This document shows, piece by piece, positions 54,404-64,000 of a DNA stretch of 64,000 nucleotides. Positions within the stretch are counted from its first letter, which is position 1; each line of letters starts with the position of its first letter. The notes under the pieces were generated by a model. That model did no database searches, was not told where the DNA came from, and worked only from the letters and a program-made list of their open reading frames with translations. The translations under genes were made by a program, and so were the position numbers. Source of the DNA: Lachnospiraceae bacterium (GTDB taxonomy: Bacteria > Bacillota > Clostridia > Lachnospirales > Lachnospiraceae). The stretch is from contig CASJPF010000003.1 of the NCBI GenBank assembly GCA_949383255.1, positions 62,001-126,000 on the forward strand, read 5' to 3'.

Positions 54404-55087
54404 TTGGATAGATTATTATATGTTGAAGATGATTTGAGTTTGATTGACGGATTAAAATATACATTGGAAACTAATGGATATATTGTAGATAATGCACGAA
54501 CTGTAAAAGAAGCACTTTCTTTTTATCAAAAAAACTGCTATGAGCTTCTTTTACTTGATATAACTTTGCCGGATGGTACTGGATTTGATATTTGCAAAGA
54601 GGTACGTAGTCAATCATCAACTCCCATTATTTTTTTGACTGCATCGGATGAAGAAATTAGTATTGTCAGAGGACTTGATATGGGCGGTGATGACTATATT
54701 ACCAAACCATTTAAGCTCAATGAATTGCTTTCCAGAATTAAAGCATTGCTTCGGCGTTCAGCACAGTTTTCAAAGGCAGATAGGATTTTGGAGGCAAATG
54801 GTGTCAAGGTAGATGTAGTGGAACGCCTTGTTTGGAAAAAAGGGATTTTGCTAGATGTTACGCTTGTTGAATATAAGTTACTTTGCCTGTTTATGAGAAA
54901 TCCAAATCATTTATTGACACGAGAAGTAATTTTAGACCGCCTTTGGGATGGCAATGGAAATTATGTTGATGATAACACATTATCCGTTTATATCCGTCGA
55001 TTGCGAAGCAAAGTCGAAGAGACACCAAACATGCCACAATTTTTGATGACAGAACGTGGTTTCGGTTACAAGTGGATTGTGAAATGA
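54404..55087 (+). CDS. OmpR/PhoB-family response regulator
   Basis: The TTG at 54404 gives the normal start (MDRLLYVEDD) with GGGAGG about 9 bp upstream; an ATG at 54359 in frame lacks a ribosome site. Residues 1-115 are a receiver with the phosphorylated Asp in LLLLDITLPDG and Lys in DDYITKPF. Residues about 130-228 form a winged-helix domain (TLVEYKLLCLFMRNPNHLL, DDNTLSVYIRRLRSKVEE). It should control the ABC genes downstream. Confidence 0.9.
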   Translation: MDRLLYVEDDLSLIDGLKYTLETNGYIVDNARTVKEALSFYQKNCYELLLLDITLPDGTGFDICKEVRSQSSTPIIFLTASDEEISIVRGLDMGGDDYITKPFKLNELLSRIKALLRRSAQFSKADRILEANGVKVDVVERLVWKKGILLDVTLVEYKLLCLFMRNPNHLLTREVILDRLWDGNGNYVDDNTLSVYIRRLRSKVEETPNMPQFLMTERGFGYKWIVK

Positions 55088-55096
55088 GGAAATGCT

Positions 55097-56332
55097 ATGA
55101 GAAAGTTGGGAAAAGATACAAAATATTTATTGTATGGAATAACAATGGTTTTTATTATTTCTTTTCTGTTGGTCGTTGGCATTTCTTATATGCTTGCAAC
55201 GAATTTTCAACAAGAATTGATAGTCCATGATTATGCTGTGGCGGGTTATCAATTAAATCACAGCAATGAATTAGAAGTTTCAGCTTTTACTGCTGAAAAA
55301 TGTCCAGATGATATAATGCGTGGTCGCATTGTTTTGGAAACTCTAGGCTATAAGGAAACGGTTGCTATGGAGCTGTTGCCTGCTGTTTTCTCGTATCGAA
55401 ATTATATAATGATTTCAATTTTCTTATTATTGCTATTTGTTTTCGGAATAATATATACTCTTTTGTTTTTTTATCTGTATAGACAACAAAAAGTTATAAG
55501 TGAAGCAGAAACTTCTATTCGGAAATTTTTGGATGGCGATACAATGTGTCGTATAGAAAGTGAACAGACCGGTGATTGGTATAGCCTTTTCCACCAAATC
55601 AATGAACTTTCCTCTATTCTTTCTGCTCATGCGGAAAGGGAGAAAAACACAAAGGAATTTTTGCAGAATATTATTTCTGATATATCACATCAAATTAAAA
55701 CGCCATTGGCAGCGTTAAAAATGTATAATGAAATTATTGGTAGTGAGAATGCAGACATGGATACAAGAAGAAGTTTTTTTCAAAAGTCTACAAGAGAGAT
55801 TAAACGGATTGAAGATGTCATTTATACCTTATTGAAATTAGCACGACTGGATGCAGGTATTATTCAAATGGAAAAGTCGCAGGAAGATTTGTCTATTCTT
55901 ATACAAGATATTCTTGAACGATTTGAAGTCTGGGCTGATCGAGAAAAGAAAACTATTCAGTTTATTAGAAAAGAAAATTTAACACTCTATTGTGATGCAC
56001 TCTGGATTTCTGAAGCCATTGGAAACATTGTAAAGAACGCATTAGAGCATACAGAGGCGGGAGGGCATATTACTATTCGATTGGAGCAAACGCCCTTAAT
56101 GACCCAAATTATCATAGAAGATAATGGCAATGGTATTCATCCAGATGATTTATATAATATTTTTAAACGTTTTTACCGCAGCCGCTTTTCGCAGGATATT
56201 CATGGTATTGGGTTAGGATTACCTCTTGCAAAATCCATTGTTGAGATACATGGAGGGGCTATTTCTGTAACAAGCAGACTGGGGATTGGAACTACTTTTA
56301 CTTTGAATTTTTTCAACCTTACAAATAAGTAA
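55097..56332 (+). CDS. Sensor histidine kinase
   Basis: Two membrane spans (about 12-36 and 100-125) enclose a short outer loop of about 65 residues. The dimerisation box is SDISHQIKTPLAAL with the phosphorylated His, followed by N-box (AIGNIVKNALEHTEAGG), G1 (IEDNGNGI), F and G2 (GIGLGLPLAKSI). It starts 9 bp after the regulator stop. A small outer loop and a neighbouring transporter suggest the transporter helps detect a peptide or lipid-targeting drug. Confidence 0.9.
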   Translation: MRKLGKDTKYLLYGITMVFIISFLLVVGISYMLATNFQQELIVHDYAVAGYQLNHSNELEVSAFTAEKCPDDIMRGRIVLETLGYKETVAMELLPAVFSYRNYIMISIFLLLLFVFGIIYTLLFFYLYRQQKVISEAETSIRKFLDGDTMCRIESEQTGDWYSLFHQINELSSILSAHAEREKNTKEFLQNIISDISHQIKTPLAALKMYNEIIGSENADMDTRRSFFQKSTREIKRIEDVIYTLLKLARLDAGIIQMEKSQEDLSILIQDILERFEVWADREKKTIQFIRKENLTLYCDALWISEAIGNIVKNALEHTEAGGHITIRLEQTPLMTQIIIEDNGNGIHPDDLYNIFKRFYRSRFSQDIHGIGLGLPLAKSIVEIHGGAISVTSRLGIGTTFTLNFFNLTNK

Positions 56333-56395
56333 GATAAGATTCATCTGATTGTAAGGCAAAGGAAGTATTATAGTTCCGAAAGGTAGGTAATAACT

Positions 56396-57079
56396 ATGAA
56401 TATTCTTGAAGTACAAGATTTGTGCAAAACTTATGGCACGGGAGATGCAGAAGTCCATGCACTGAATCATGTTTCTTTCTCCGTCAAAAAGGGAGAATTT
56501 GTTGCCATTGTTGGAGAGTCGGGCTCTGGCAAAAGCACATTACTAAATATAGTGGGAGCATTAGATGATCCCACTGCTGGAAAGGTTTGGATTGATGGAA
56601 AAGATATCTTTTCCATGCCAGAAAAGAAATTAACTGTATTCCGGCGACAACATATTGGATTTGTCTTTCAAGCATTCAACTTAATTTCAGAGTTAAATGT
56701 GGAACAAAACATTGTGTTTCCGCTTTTGCTCGATTATAAGAAACCAAACTTCCAATTTATAAATGAACTGTTGAATGTGTTGGGACTTACAGAACGACGG
56801 AACCACTTGCCCGGACAGCTTTCTGGCGGTCAGCAACAGAGGGTAGCGATTGGCCGGGCTTTGGCGACACGTCCTGCTTTAATCATGGCAGATGAACCAA
56901 CTGGAAATCTTGACAGTAAAAACAGTCAGGAAGTGCTTGCACTTTTGCAGTCTATGTCGACAAAATACCAGCAAACTATTTTGATGATTACTCATAATGA
57001 AAATCATGCGAGTGCCGCTGACCGGGTTTTCCGTATGACAGATGGTGCGTTGAAAGATTTGGGGGTATCATCACAATGA
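56396..57079 (+). CDS. ABC transporter ATP-binding protein (MacB/LolD type)
   Basis: The 227-residue ATPase has Walker A (GESGSGKST), the Q-loop (FVFQAFNLI), the signature LSGGQQQRVAIGRAL and Walker B (LIMADEPTGNLD). It overlaps the permease gene by 4 bp (ATGA), so the two are co-translated. Confidence 0.92.
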   Translation: MNILEVQDLCKTYGTGDAEVHALNHVSFSVKKGEFVAIVGESGSGKSTLLNIVGALDDPTAGKVWIDGKDIFSMPEKKLTVFRRQHIGFVFQAFNLISELNVEQNIVFPLLLDYKKPNFQFINELLNVLGLTERRNHLPGQLSGGQQQRVAIGRALATRPALIMADEPTGNLDSKNSQEVLALLQSMSTKYQQTILMITHNENHASAADRVFRMTDGALKDLGVSSQ

Positions 57080-59403
57080 AAAGTTATTTTGATTTAGTTC
57101 CTCAATATGAAAAAGTCCATTGGAAAAACAATAAAATATCTGTTTTGTGTATTGTTCTTTCGGTACTCCTTGTAACAGCTATTTTCAGTATGGCAGATAT
57201 GGCAATCCGGGCACAAACAAACTATTTTATCAAGACAAACGGAGAATACCACATCAGTCTGACCGAGATTGACGAATCAACCGCTAAAGTAGTAGATTCA
57301 AGAATTGATGTAGCTGCTTCTGGCTGGGCTTATCAAGGATGTACTGGAACTATCAAGCAAAAAAGTGTAAGCTTTGCCGGGGCAAATGAAACAACATTTA
57401 CAATACTTACAGAAATGAATATGGAGTGTGGAACATATCCAACGAGGACTAACGAAGCCTTATTGAATAAAACAGCTCTCAATGAATTAGAGCTTTCTAT
57501 GGGAGATACAGTAACGGTCACTGTTCCAGACGGTTCACAAAAGAGCTATCATATTACAGGCATTCTTGAAGATATGGGAAGTCTGCTCAAAGCTGATGTT
57601 TACGGTATGGTTTTAAGTGAAGATGGTTTCCGAGCGATTGCCGATAAAGGTGCAAATGACGGAACAACTTTTCGTGTTCAGTTCAAAAACGGTGTTGATA
57701 TTCAAAAAGCTATCAGAGAAATAGAAGAAGTATACGGACTTTCTGAGAATCAGGTATCTGAAAATACCGCTTTGATTGGTCTTATGGGACAAAGCGAAAA
57801 CAGTACTATGCAATCCTTTTATATTGTAGCTGCATTCTTGGTTCTATTGATACTGATTGCAGCAACTGTTATGATTGCCGCCAGTTTCAATACAAATGTT
57901 TTGGAACGAGTACAGTTTTACGGAATACTCCGCTGCCTAGGTGCTTCCACACAACAAGTAAAAAACTTTGTTATTCTTCAAGGCTTACGTCAAAGCATAA
58001 GAGGTGTTCCTATTGGCCTAATTGCAGGACAGATTATTACATGGTGTGCGTGCTTGCTTTTGAAATCTGTAATTGTAGGACGTTTTTCAGAAATTCCACT
58101 TTTTCGATTTAGTGTGATTGGATTGATTACCGGGGCTATTGTCGGGTTTTTAATTGTGTTTTTGGCTTCGTTATCCCCAGCGAAAAAAGCATCTAAAGTT
58201 TCACCGATAATTGCAATCAATGGAACCAGTCAGCTTACAAAAAACAAACGAGCGGCAAATACAAAACTATTCCGAGTGGAAACCAGCATGGGAATTTTTC
58301 ATGCACTGTCAGGTAAGAAAAATGTATTTCTTATGACTTGCTCTTTTGCAATTAGTATTATGCTGTTTCTGTCTTTTCAGGTAATGGTGGTGTTTCTTAA
58401 TCAGGGGATGCCTGCACTGTCAGCTTCCGCAGCGGATGTATCTGCTATTATGGGAAGTACATCACTCGATAGAAAACTTGTGCAAAAAATTTGTGTGATT
58501 GATGGTGTAGGCAAGGTGTTTGGCAGGATGGAAAAAGCAGATTTGCCCATTTTAACAGGGAATGGTACTGGTACTATTACTTTAATTTCCTATGACGATA
58601 ACCAGTTTAAGTGGGCTAAGGAAGAGCTGAACAAGGGAAAAATCAATTCTGTTCAAGAAAACCAAAATAGTGTTTTAGTTACTTATTATGAGGGGGCAAG
58701 ATGGAACGTAGGAGATATTATTACTATCCATGCTTCATCAGAGGAAAAGCAGGTGACTGTGGCGGGAATATTGACTACTACAAATGCAACAAATCATGCA
58801 GGCAGTAAGGGTTATATGATTTGTTCAGAACAAACATTTGTTGAGATTGCCGGGGATTTGGGTTACACTTCACTCGACGTACAATTATCTAAATCAGGCA
58901 ACGATAATACAATTTCGGCGATAAGAAAGCTAGTCCCGGCTGATAGCTCGGTTTTAGATAATCGGCTGTCAAATTCCGAAGCACAAAGTTCGTATTATAT
59001 AGGAGCTATTTTCATTTATGGATTTCTGGTAATTATTGCATTGATAACAATGTTTAATATTTTTAACAGCATGAATGCCAGTGTAACAGCTAGGACGAAA
59101 CAATATGGTATCATGCGATCGATCGGGATGGATGCAGGTCAGCTCTACAAAATGATTGCGTCCGAAGCATTTACCTATGCTGCGTTAGGCTGCATAGTAG
59201 GGTGCATTTTAGGTCTGCCACTTAACAAAATGATGTTTCAATTTTTGATTTCTGATAAATGGGGAACAAGTTGGCAAATTCCATTGAGTTCCCTCTTGAT
59301 GATTATATTACTCTGTTTTGCGTCGGCGGCAATCGCTATCAGGCATCCAATCAAACAGATTGGCAAAATGACTATTGTGGATACTGTCAAGCAACAACAA
59401 TAA
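57076..59403 (+). CDS. ABC transporter permease with two FtsX domains
   Basis: The 775-residue protein has an N-terminal span, an outer domain (about 45-235), an FtsX block of three spans (about 245-365), a fifth span at about 415-440, a second outer domain (about 445-640), and a second FtsX block (about 650-765). This is the permease form used with MacB-type ATPases for export or removal of antimicrobial peptides or lipoproteins. The TCS next to it supports a detoxification role; the substrate is unknown. Confidence 0.88.
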   Translation: MKSYFDLVPQYEKVHWKNNKISVLCIVLSVLLVTAIFSMADMAIRAQTNYFIKTNGEYHISLTEIDESTAKVVDSRIDVAASGWAYQGCTGTIKQKSVSFAGANETTFTILTEMNMECGTYPTRTNEALLNKTALNELELSMGDTVTVTVPDGSQKSYHITGILEDMGSLLKADVYGMVLSEDGFRAIADKGANDGTTFRVQFKNGVDIQKAIREIEEVYGLSENQVSENTALIGLMGQSENSTMQSFYIVAAFLVLLILIAATVMIAASFNTNVLERVQFYGILRCLGASTQQVKNFVILQGLRQSIRGVPIGLIAGQIITWCACLLLKSVIVGRFSEIPLFRFSVIGLITGAIVGFLIVFLASLSPAKKASKVSPIIAINGTSQLTKNKRAANTKLFRVETSMGIFHALSGKKNVFLMTCSFAISIMLFLSFQVMVVFLNQGMPALSASAADVSAIMGSTSLDRKLVQKICVIDGVGKVFGRMEKADLPILTGNGTGTITLISYDDNQFKWAKEELNKGKINSVQENQNSVLVTYYEGARWNVGDIITIHASSEEKQVTVAGILTTTNATNHAGSKGYMICSEQTFVEIAGDLGYTSLDVQLSKSGNDNTISAIRKLVPADSSVLDNRLSNSEAQSSYYIGAIFIYGFLVIIALITMFNIFNSMNASVTARTKQYGIMRSIGMDAGQLYKMIASEAFTYAALGCIVGCILGLPLNKMMFQFLISDKWGTSWQIPLSSLLMIILLCFASAAIAIRHPIKQIGKMTIVDTVKQQQ

Positions 59404-59423
59404 TTTGATTATGTAACTCATTA

Positions 59424-59462
59424 AAAATCTGGTCTGCAAACTTTCTTGCAGAGTGGATTTTT
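59424..59462 (+). terminator. Intrinsic terminator of the ABC operon
   Basis: tctgcaa (59433-59439) pairs with ttgcaga (59446-59452), and outer bases aaaatc / gatttt extend the stem across a small bulge, ending in a T run. Confidence 0.65.
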
Positions 59463-59642
59463 AATTTTAACTTACAAATGAGTAAGCTGAAATTTACCCT
59501 AATGTAAGCTGATTTTGATAAAATGGAGGAAAGTAAGAACGGAGTGATTGAGAGGTGGTTTTATGGGAAATTAGCTGTATTTGATATATCTGAATCCGGT
59601 AGAGCGATTGGTGAAAAGCTAGTGCTTCCTTAAAGTATTTCT
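59463..59642. other. Intergenic region without a clear gene
   Basis: The short GTG frame at 59543-59632 (about 29 codons) has no good ribosome site. A 9-bp direct repeat gtaagctga occurs twice (about 59484 and 59504). Nothing else is supported. Confidence 0.4.
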
Positions 59643-59893
59643 CTATTGGTACATTGCCTCTAATTCTTCTCGCAGTTTAAGAATTTCTTTTATTGTGTTA
59701 TAATCTTTTTTTATTTTGGGGCTTGTTAATTCTATCAGAAGATGGCAATGCATTCTTCGCGGAATTGTTTGCCACGCAGAGATAGCAGCCTTGGATACAC
59801 CATATTCAACTGTGGTGCTTTTGTAAACACGTGTTTCTCCCTTATGAAGACGAACGATCTTCTTTTAAATTCAGTTGTGTAGTTTTGTGACAT
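59643..59893 (-). pseudogene. Remnant of an IS3-family orfA
   Basis: On the minus strand, ATG at 59893 reads MSQNYTTEFKRR; after a one-base shift the frame continues as KKIVRLHKGETRVYKSTTVE and YGVSKAAISAWQ, a helix-turn-helix typical of IS3/IS911 orfA, and ends at 59643 with ILKLREELEAMYQ. A frameshift and the absence of orfB or inverted repeats nearby show it is an inactive relic. Confidence 0.7.
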
Positions 59894-59900
59894 AATGAAG

Positions 59901-59930
59901 AAAATCTCCTGCTGTACAACAGGAGATTTT
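59901..59930. terminator. Bidirectional terminator
   Basis: aaaatctcctg (59901-59911) pairs perfectly with caggagatttt (59920-59930), with T-rich ends both ways. It probably ends the chemoreceptor transcript on the minus strand. Confidence 0.75.
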
Positions 59931-59979
59931 TAATATGCAGAGGAAATAAGTTGTTAAGATGGTTGAAAAGCAGTTGTTT

Positions 59980-61677
59980 TTACTTTTTTAGAGAGAACTG
60001 CCCAATTAATCCGTTGAGAATGGTTGCTTGAGCAGACAATTCTTGACTCGTTGCAGATGCTTCCTGCGCAGTCGCCGCGTTGCTTTGCACAACTTCAGAA
60101 ATTTGATTAATGCCCTGTTCTGCTTGACGCATTGCGTCGGTTTGGTCCTCTACCATTGTCTTAAGATTTTTGGAGAAATCGGCAATCTGCTTGATTCCGT
60201 CTACGACAGATCCAATTGCATGGGCGGCGTTTTCCGCTGCACGATTTCCTTCAGTAACTTCACGGATTGAGCCTTCAATTAATTCTCTAGTATCAACAGC
60301 CGCCTTGGCACTTTGGTTTGCCAGCACTCGAATCTGGTCGGCGACAACTGCAAAACCACGGCCTGATTCACCGGCTCTTGCTGCCTCAATAGATGCATTT
60401 AGAGATAGAAGATTTGTCTGAGAGGCGATGGATTCAATCTCAGAGATAATATCACCAATTCTGTTGGAGGCTGCATTGATGCGTTCCATCGCAGCCATCA
60501 TAGAATTCATTTCCTCACGGCTGTTATCTGCTTTTTCTGCATAATGTTGCGCTTTTATGTAGGATTCATCTGCGCTCTGTACGCTCTTTTCCATTGTGGT
60601 AGTAATATCAGAAATTGTGGCGTGTAATTCCATAACAGCGTTCGTCTGTTCTGTGGCACCTTCTGCAAGAACCTGTGATGCTTCTGCAAGATCACCGGAA
60701 CCAGAAGTTACTTGACTGGAAACTTCGCCAATGGATGTGAGAGTGTCTATCATCTGATCTCGTAATCCGCGCATAGATTCATATAATTTTTGAAAATCAC
60801 CAGTATATTTTTCAGAGTATTTTGATTTGACAGCATAGTTTCCACTTGCCATCTCACCGAGCACCTCACTAATGTCATGAATAATAATATTGAGGTTGTT
60901 TGCCATTTCTGTTGCGTCTTTTTCCATGTGTTCTACTTCGTCACCTGTTTCAACCATAGGGAATGGTGAGGTTAGATCTCCAGTGGAGAACGTCTTGAGA
61001 CGTGACCCAAGTTTTCCAAGAGGAGCGGCGATTCCCTTGGCAATTTGTTTGCCAATTTTCGTTGATAATATCATTGCAGCGATAACAACAATAATTATTG
61101 CAGCGGATAAAATTAAGCCTGTAGCGGTAAGCTTGGCAGAGAGACTGTTTCCCTCAGCTACTTTGACATTCAAAAGCGATTCAAGGTTGGCATAAATACT
61201 GTTGTATATGCTTGCCAATTCATTTATGGCAATATCTTGTGCCTGCTTACAGAGTTCGCGGTCTGTTGTTGCGCCCAGTTCCATAATTTTTGTGTCCAGT
61301 TTCCAATATTCGTCTAACTCTGTGCGAATTTCATTGTATGTTTTTCTACCGTCTTGTGATACAATCGTCTCTTCAATTTTTGCAAAGTTTTCCAAGAAGG
61401 CTGTTTTATGTTCATCATGTTGTTTTACTACAGCAGTGATAACGTCTGCTTCGTCATAACCAATGGCAGCTCGCAATGAGGATCTGACATCGGCAAATTC
61501 AAACATTGCTTTGCCTATATCTCCCTGAGCAAAACCAAAGTTTTTCAGTGCATAAGAGTATCTGTTTGATATGACAATGAGGACAATCAATCCAAGGATT
61601 GCCACGCTTGCTGTAATGGATGCCACCTTAAAAAATGATTTGGTTAGCTTTTTTTCGATGCTTTCTTGTTCGTTCAT
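59980..61677 (-). CDS. Methyl-accepting chemotaxis protein
   Basis: The 565-residue protein has an N-terminal span (about 15-38), a four-helix-bundle sensor domain (about 40-185), a second span (about 190-212), a HAMP domain (about 215-270) and a cytoplasmic signalling domain with the hairpin tip [20 protein letters not shown] and [19 protein letters not shown]. The ribosome site is GGGGAAA before ATG at 61677. It sits at the membrane and signals through CheA; its ligand is unknown. Confidence 0.93.
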   Translation of the reverse strand: MNEQESIEKKLTKSFFKVASITASVAILGLIVLIVISNRYSYALKNFGFAQGDIGKAMFEFADVRSSLRAAIGYDEADVITAVVKQHDEHKTAFLENFAKIEETIVSQDGRKTYNEIRTELDEYWKLDTKIMELGATTDRELCKQAQDIAINELASIYNSIYANLESLLNVKVAEGNSLSAKLTATGLILSAAIIIVVIAAMILSTKIGKQIAKGIAAPLGKLGSRLKTFSTGDLTSPFPMVETGDEVEHMEKDATEMANNLNIIIHDISEVLGEMASGNYAVKSKYSEKYTGDFQKLYESMRGLRDQMIDTLTSIGEVSSQVTSGSGDLAEASQVLAEGATEQTNAVMELHATISDITTTMEKSVQSADESYIKAQHYAEKADNSREEMNSMMAAMERINAASNRIGDIISEIESIASQTNLLSLNASIEAARAGESGRGFAVVADQIRVLANQSAKAAVDTRELIEGSIREVTEGNRAAENAAHAIGSVVDGIKQIADFSKNLKTMVEDQTDAMRQAEQGINQISEVVQSNAATAQEASATSQELSAQATILNGLIGQFSLKK

Positions 61678-61750
61678 TGTTAATTTCCCCTTTCTCTTAC
61701 TACAAAGATACCTTCTATCTGCTTACACACAATAAACAGCGTTATCTCTT

Positions 61751-61778
61751 ATTATAGACGAATAAAAGAAATTTGCAA
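61751..61778 (-). promoter_or_regulatory. Promoter of the chemoreceptor gene
   Basis: On the minus strand TTGCAA (61778-61773) and TATAAT (61756-61751) have a 16-bp spacer. This is a sigma-A type promoter rather than the motility sigma type often found for chemoreceptors. Confidence 0.6.
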
Positions 61779-61870
61779 TATAAAAGAAGCGAAATTCAGA
61801 CGAATTAATGCGAAAACAGTAACAGTTCAGCCGCTTACTGAAAACAGATTCTATCATAAATCTGAAGGAC

Positions 61871-61903
61871 AGCATTGTATTTGCACGAAAACAATGCTAT
61901 GAT
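61871..61903 (+). promoter_or_regulatory. Promoter and operator-like palindrome of the MATE gene
   Basis: TTGTAT (61875-61880) and TATGAT (61898-61903, preceded by TGC) are 17 bp apart. A perfect 8-bp dyad agcattgt / acaatgct (61871-61878 and 61891-61898) covers the spacer and both boxes, suggesting a repressor site. Confidence 0.55.
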
Positions 61904-61932
61904 AGAAAAACATGATACAATTGGAGGAAGCT

Positions 61933-63321
61933 ATGAAAAAGATAACAAAATTTATTGGGAACAGGGATTTTTACAAGATGGTATTGATGATTGCTGTGCC
62001 AATCATGATACAGAATGGAATTACGAATTTTGTCAGCCTGTTGGACAACATTATGATTGGGCAGGTAGGAACAGAACAGATGTCGGGTGTTGCCATTGTA
62101 AATCAATTGATTTTCGTCTATAATTTGTGTATTTTTGGCGGCGTGTCCGGTGCTGGTATTTTTACAGCACAGTATTTCGGACAGGGAAACCATGAGGGTG
62201 TGCGCCAGACAATGCGTTTTAAACTGTGGATGGTGATTGTAATTACAGCATTGACCGCAATTCTTTTTTTATGTGGCGGAACAAATTTAATTAATGCTTA
62301 TTTAAAAGGAGATGGCTCGGCAGAAAGCATTGCTGCAACGCTATATTATGGGGAAAAGTATTTAAAGATAATGTTAATTGGTCTGCCAGCCTTTGCAATC
62401 GTGCAAATTTATTCTAGTACACTGCGCGAGTGTGGACAGACAATATTGCCTATGAAGGCAGGCGTTGCGGCAGTTATTGTGAATCTTCTATTTAATTACA
62501 TATTGATTTACGGAAAATTTGGTGCGCCAGCGCTTGGAGTAAGCGGTGCAGCGATTGCGACAGTGCTCTCACGATATGTTGAGATGCTGATAACAGTGAT
62601 TGGCGTACACAGAAAAAGAAAGGATACCTATTCTTTTGTCACAGGGCTCTACAACACATTAAAAGTGCCAAAAGAGTTAACTTTAAAAATTATAAAAAAA
62701 GGCAGTCCGCTATTGTTTAATGAAACGTTATGGGCAGCGGGCATGGCAATGTTGACACAATGTTATTCTGTGCGTGGTCTAAATGTTGTGGCAGGATTAA
62801 ATGTGTCCAATACAATTAACAATGTGTTTAATATTGTTTTTATTGCACTGGGAGATTCTGTTGCTATTATTGTAGGGCAACTTCTTGGCGCAGGCAAGAT
62901 GAAGGAAGCAAGAGACACGGACAATAAGATGATTGCGTTTTCGGTAATGTGCTGTACGCTTGTGGCGCTGGTTATGTTTCTTATGGCGCCGCTGTTTCCA
63001 AGACTTTATAAGATTAATGACGAGGCGCGGTTACTCGCAAAGTATTTTATTATGGCCACAGCACTTTTTATGCCACAGAATGCTTTTCTACACGCGACTT
63101 ATTTTACATTGCGTTCAGGTGGCAAGACAATTATTACATTTTTGTTTGACAGTGTGTTTATCTGGTGTGTGAGCGTGGTGATTGCATTTGTGCTTAGCCG
63201 TTATACTGGACTGCCTGTCATTGCGGTCTATGCAATGGTACAACTCGCTGACATTATCAAGTGTATTATTGGGTTTATCCTTGTCAAAAAAGGAGTTTGG
63301 CTGCAAAATATTGTCGCATAA
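61933..63321 (+). CDS. MATE-family multidrug/Na+ antiporter
   Basis: ATG 61933 follows GGAGGA by 5 bp and gives 462 residues; the ATG at 61912 lacks such a site. The protein has about 12 membrane spans in two homologous halves (IAVPIMIQNGITNFVSLLDN and GSPLLFNETLWAAGMAML). MATE proteins export cationic compounds in exchange for Na+ or H+. It is regulated perhaps through the palindrome upstream. Confidence 0.9.
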   Translation: MKKITKFIGNRDFYKMVLMIAVPIMIQNGITNFVSLLDNIMIGQVGTEQMSGVAIVNQLIFVYNLCIFGGVSGAGIFTAQYFGQGNHEGVRQTMRFKLWMVIVITALTAILFLCGGTNLINAYLKGDGSAESIAATLYYGEKYLKIMLIGLPAFAIVQIYSSTLRECGQTILPMKAGVAAVIVNLLFNYILIYGKFGAPALGVSGAAIATVLSRYVEMLITVIGVHRKRKDTYSFVTGLYNTLKVPKELTLKIIKKGSPLLFNETLWAAGMAMLTQCYSVRGLNVVAGLNVSNTINNVFNIVFIALGDSVAIIVGQLLGAGKMKEARDTDNKMIAFSVMCCTLVALVMFLMAPLFPRLYKINDEARLLAKYFIMATALFMPQNAFLHATYFTLRSGGKTIITFLFDSVFIWCVSVVIAFVLSRYTGLPVIAVYAMVQLADIIKCIIGFILVKKGVWLQNIVA

Positions 63322-63347
63322 AGAACAGATGATAATTAGGTGAGCGT

Positions 63348-64000
63348 ATGAGAAAAGATAAAGATATGACAGTGGGAAATCCTTTTAGATTAATTGGCAT
63401 GTTCTCTTTTTCGCTGATCGTAGGAAATTTATTTCAGCAATTGTATACGTTTGTGGACACGATTATTATAGGAAAGAAAATTGGAACGTTGGGGCTTGCG
63501 GCAGTTGGCGGAACAGAGTGGCTAATTTTTCTTGTAAATGGAGTTGTAATTGGTCTCGTTCAGGGTTTTTGTATTCTTTTGGGAAATAGCTATGGAGAGG
63601 GAAATGAACGGGGATTTGAGACTTATTATACAAAAGCAAAAAAGATTTGTTTTGTGCTTGCTATTGGATTGCCAGTATTCTTTTTCTTGGTTTCAGGGGT
63701 GACTTTGCGTCTGCTTGGCACAAAAGATGAAGTGTATGCAATGGCGCAGGAGTACATATATGTTATTTTTCTGGGGATTCCTTTTTTAGTCTTTTATCAG
63801 TTGTTTTCTGGCGCATTAAGAAGCAGGGGAAACAGTCGAATACCACTGTTGGCAATGACAATTTCTTCATTGTGCAATATTGTGTTAGATATTTTATTTG
63901 TTAACGTATTGGAGTTCGGGATTATGGGAGCTGCATTAGGAACGATTGTTTCAGAGTGTGTTGTAATGCTCTTTTGCGGTTACTATTTTTATGCGGAAAA
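63348..64000 (+). CDS. MATE-family transporter, 3' end outside window
   Basis: ATG 63348 follows AGGTGAG and the frame stays open to the last base (217 codons seen). The start GNPFRLIGMFSFSLIVGNLF and QQLYTFVDTIIIGKKIG is typical of the other MATE branch (NorM/DinF-like), so it is not a recent copy of the gene 26 bp upstream. Both are probably one operon. Confidence 0.88.
   Translation, partial: MRKDKDMTVGNPFRLIGMFSFSLIVGNLFQQLYTFVDTIIIGKKIGTLGLAAVGGTEWLIFLVNGVVIGLVQGFCILLGNSYGEGNERGFETYYTKAKKICFVLAIGLPVFFFLVSGVTLRLLGTKDEVYAMAQEYIYVIFLGIPFLVFYQLFSGALRSRGNSRIPLLAMTISSLCNIVLDILFVNVLEFGIMGAALGTIVSECVVMLFCGYYFYAE

Noticed and set aside
1-64000. CRISPR arrays, tRNA and rRNA genes, phage structural genes
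   Set aside because: None seen: no regularly spaced repeats, no cloverleaf or rRNA-like sequence, and no capsid, tail or terminase gene near the recombinase.

Overview
The window looks like chromosomal DNA of a low-GC Gram-positive anaerobe of the class Clostridia, most likely family Lachnospiraceae. This is inferred from the AT-rich composition, the purine-rich Shine-Dalgarno sites, the polA-coaE-ftsA-like-yycJ gene order, the ACT/PFL-like pair, tmcAL, and the style of the glycan genes. No rRNA, tRNA or CRISPR array was recognised.

Region 1 (1-4770) is the end of one surface-glycan operon. It holds the C-terminal part of a TagF-type polyol-phosphate polymerase and a GT-C glycosyltransferase joined to an O-acyltransferase across a run of nine G. 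Removing one G would separate them into two genes with an ATGA overlap.

Region 2 (about 5160-8568) is the most unusual part. A tyrosine recombinase is enclosed by two perfect 31-bp inverted repeats, each shaped like a recombinase core site. Next comes a full-length TnpB (IS200/IS605-type) that has lost all three RuvC acidic residues but kept its zinc ribbon, then about 400 bp of non-coding, hairpin-rich DNA where a guide RNA would be expected. This could be an invertible switch coupled to an RNA-guided repressor of the TldR kind. The coupling is inference.

Region 3 (8569-39719) is one very long rightward glycan cluster. It encodes a TagF-like protein, CDP-glycerol and CDP-polyol synthesis modules (two TagD-like domains, one TarI/IspD-like protein), a glycerophosphodiesterase, a LicD gene broken by a stop codon, a divergent DXS paralogue beside a radical SAM protein, CapF and CapG for UDP-N-acetyl-L-fucosamine, a DegT aminotransferase, many glycosyltransferases and three methyltransferases (TylF, FkbM, class I). 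Ten of its proteins carry the same Rossmann module (GAGxxG-like) at the N-terminus, C-terminus or middle. An internal promoter, a short leader ORF and an intrinsic terminator at 28468-28665 divide the cluster. The likely product is a phosphate- and polyol-containing capsule or teichoic-acid-like polymer.

Region 4 (39720-53741) is mostly housekeeping: a small conserved protein, a structured-RNA candidate, a zinc-finger anti-sigma-like protein, DNA polymerase I with a degenerate 5' nuclease domain, CoaE, an FtsA-like protein, YycJ, an ACT protein, a UPF0210 protein, TmcAL, a hemerythrin-response regulator hybrid and AsnS.

Region 5 (53742-64000) contains a decayed XRE regulator, a two-component system with an ABC transporter (peptide-sensing or detoxification type), a decayed IS3 orfA, a methyl-accepting chemotaxis protein and two MATE transporters, the second cut by the window end.
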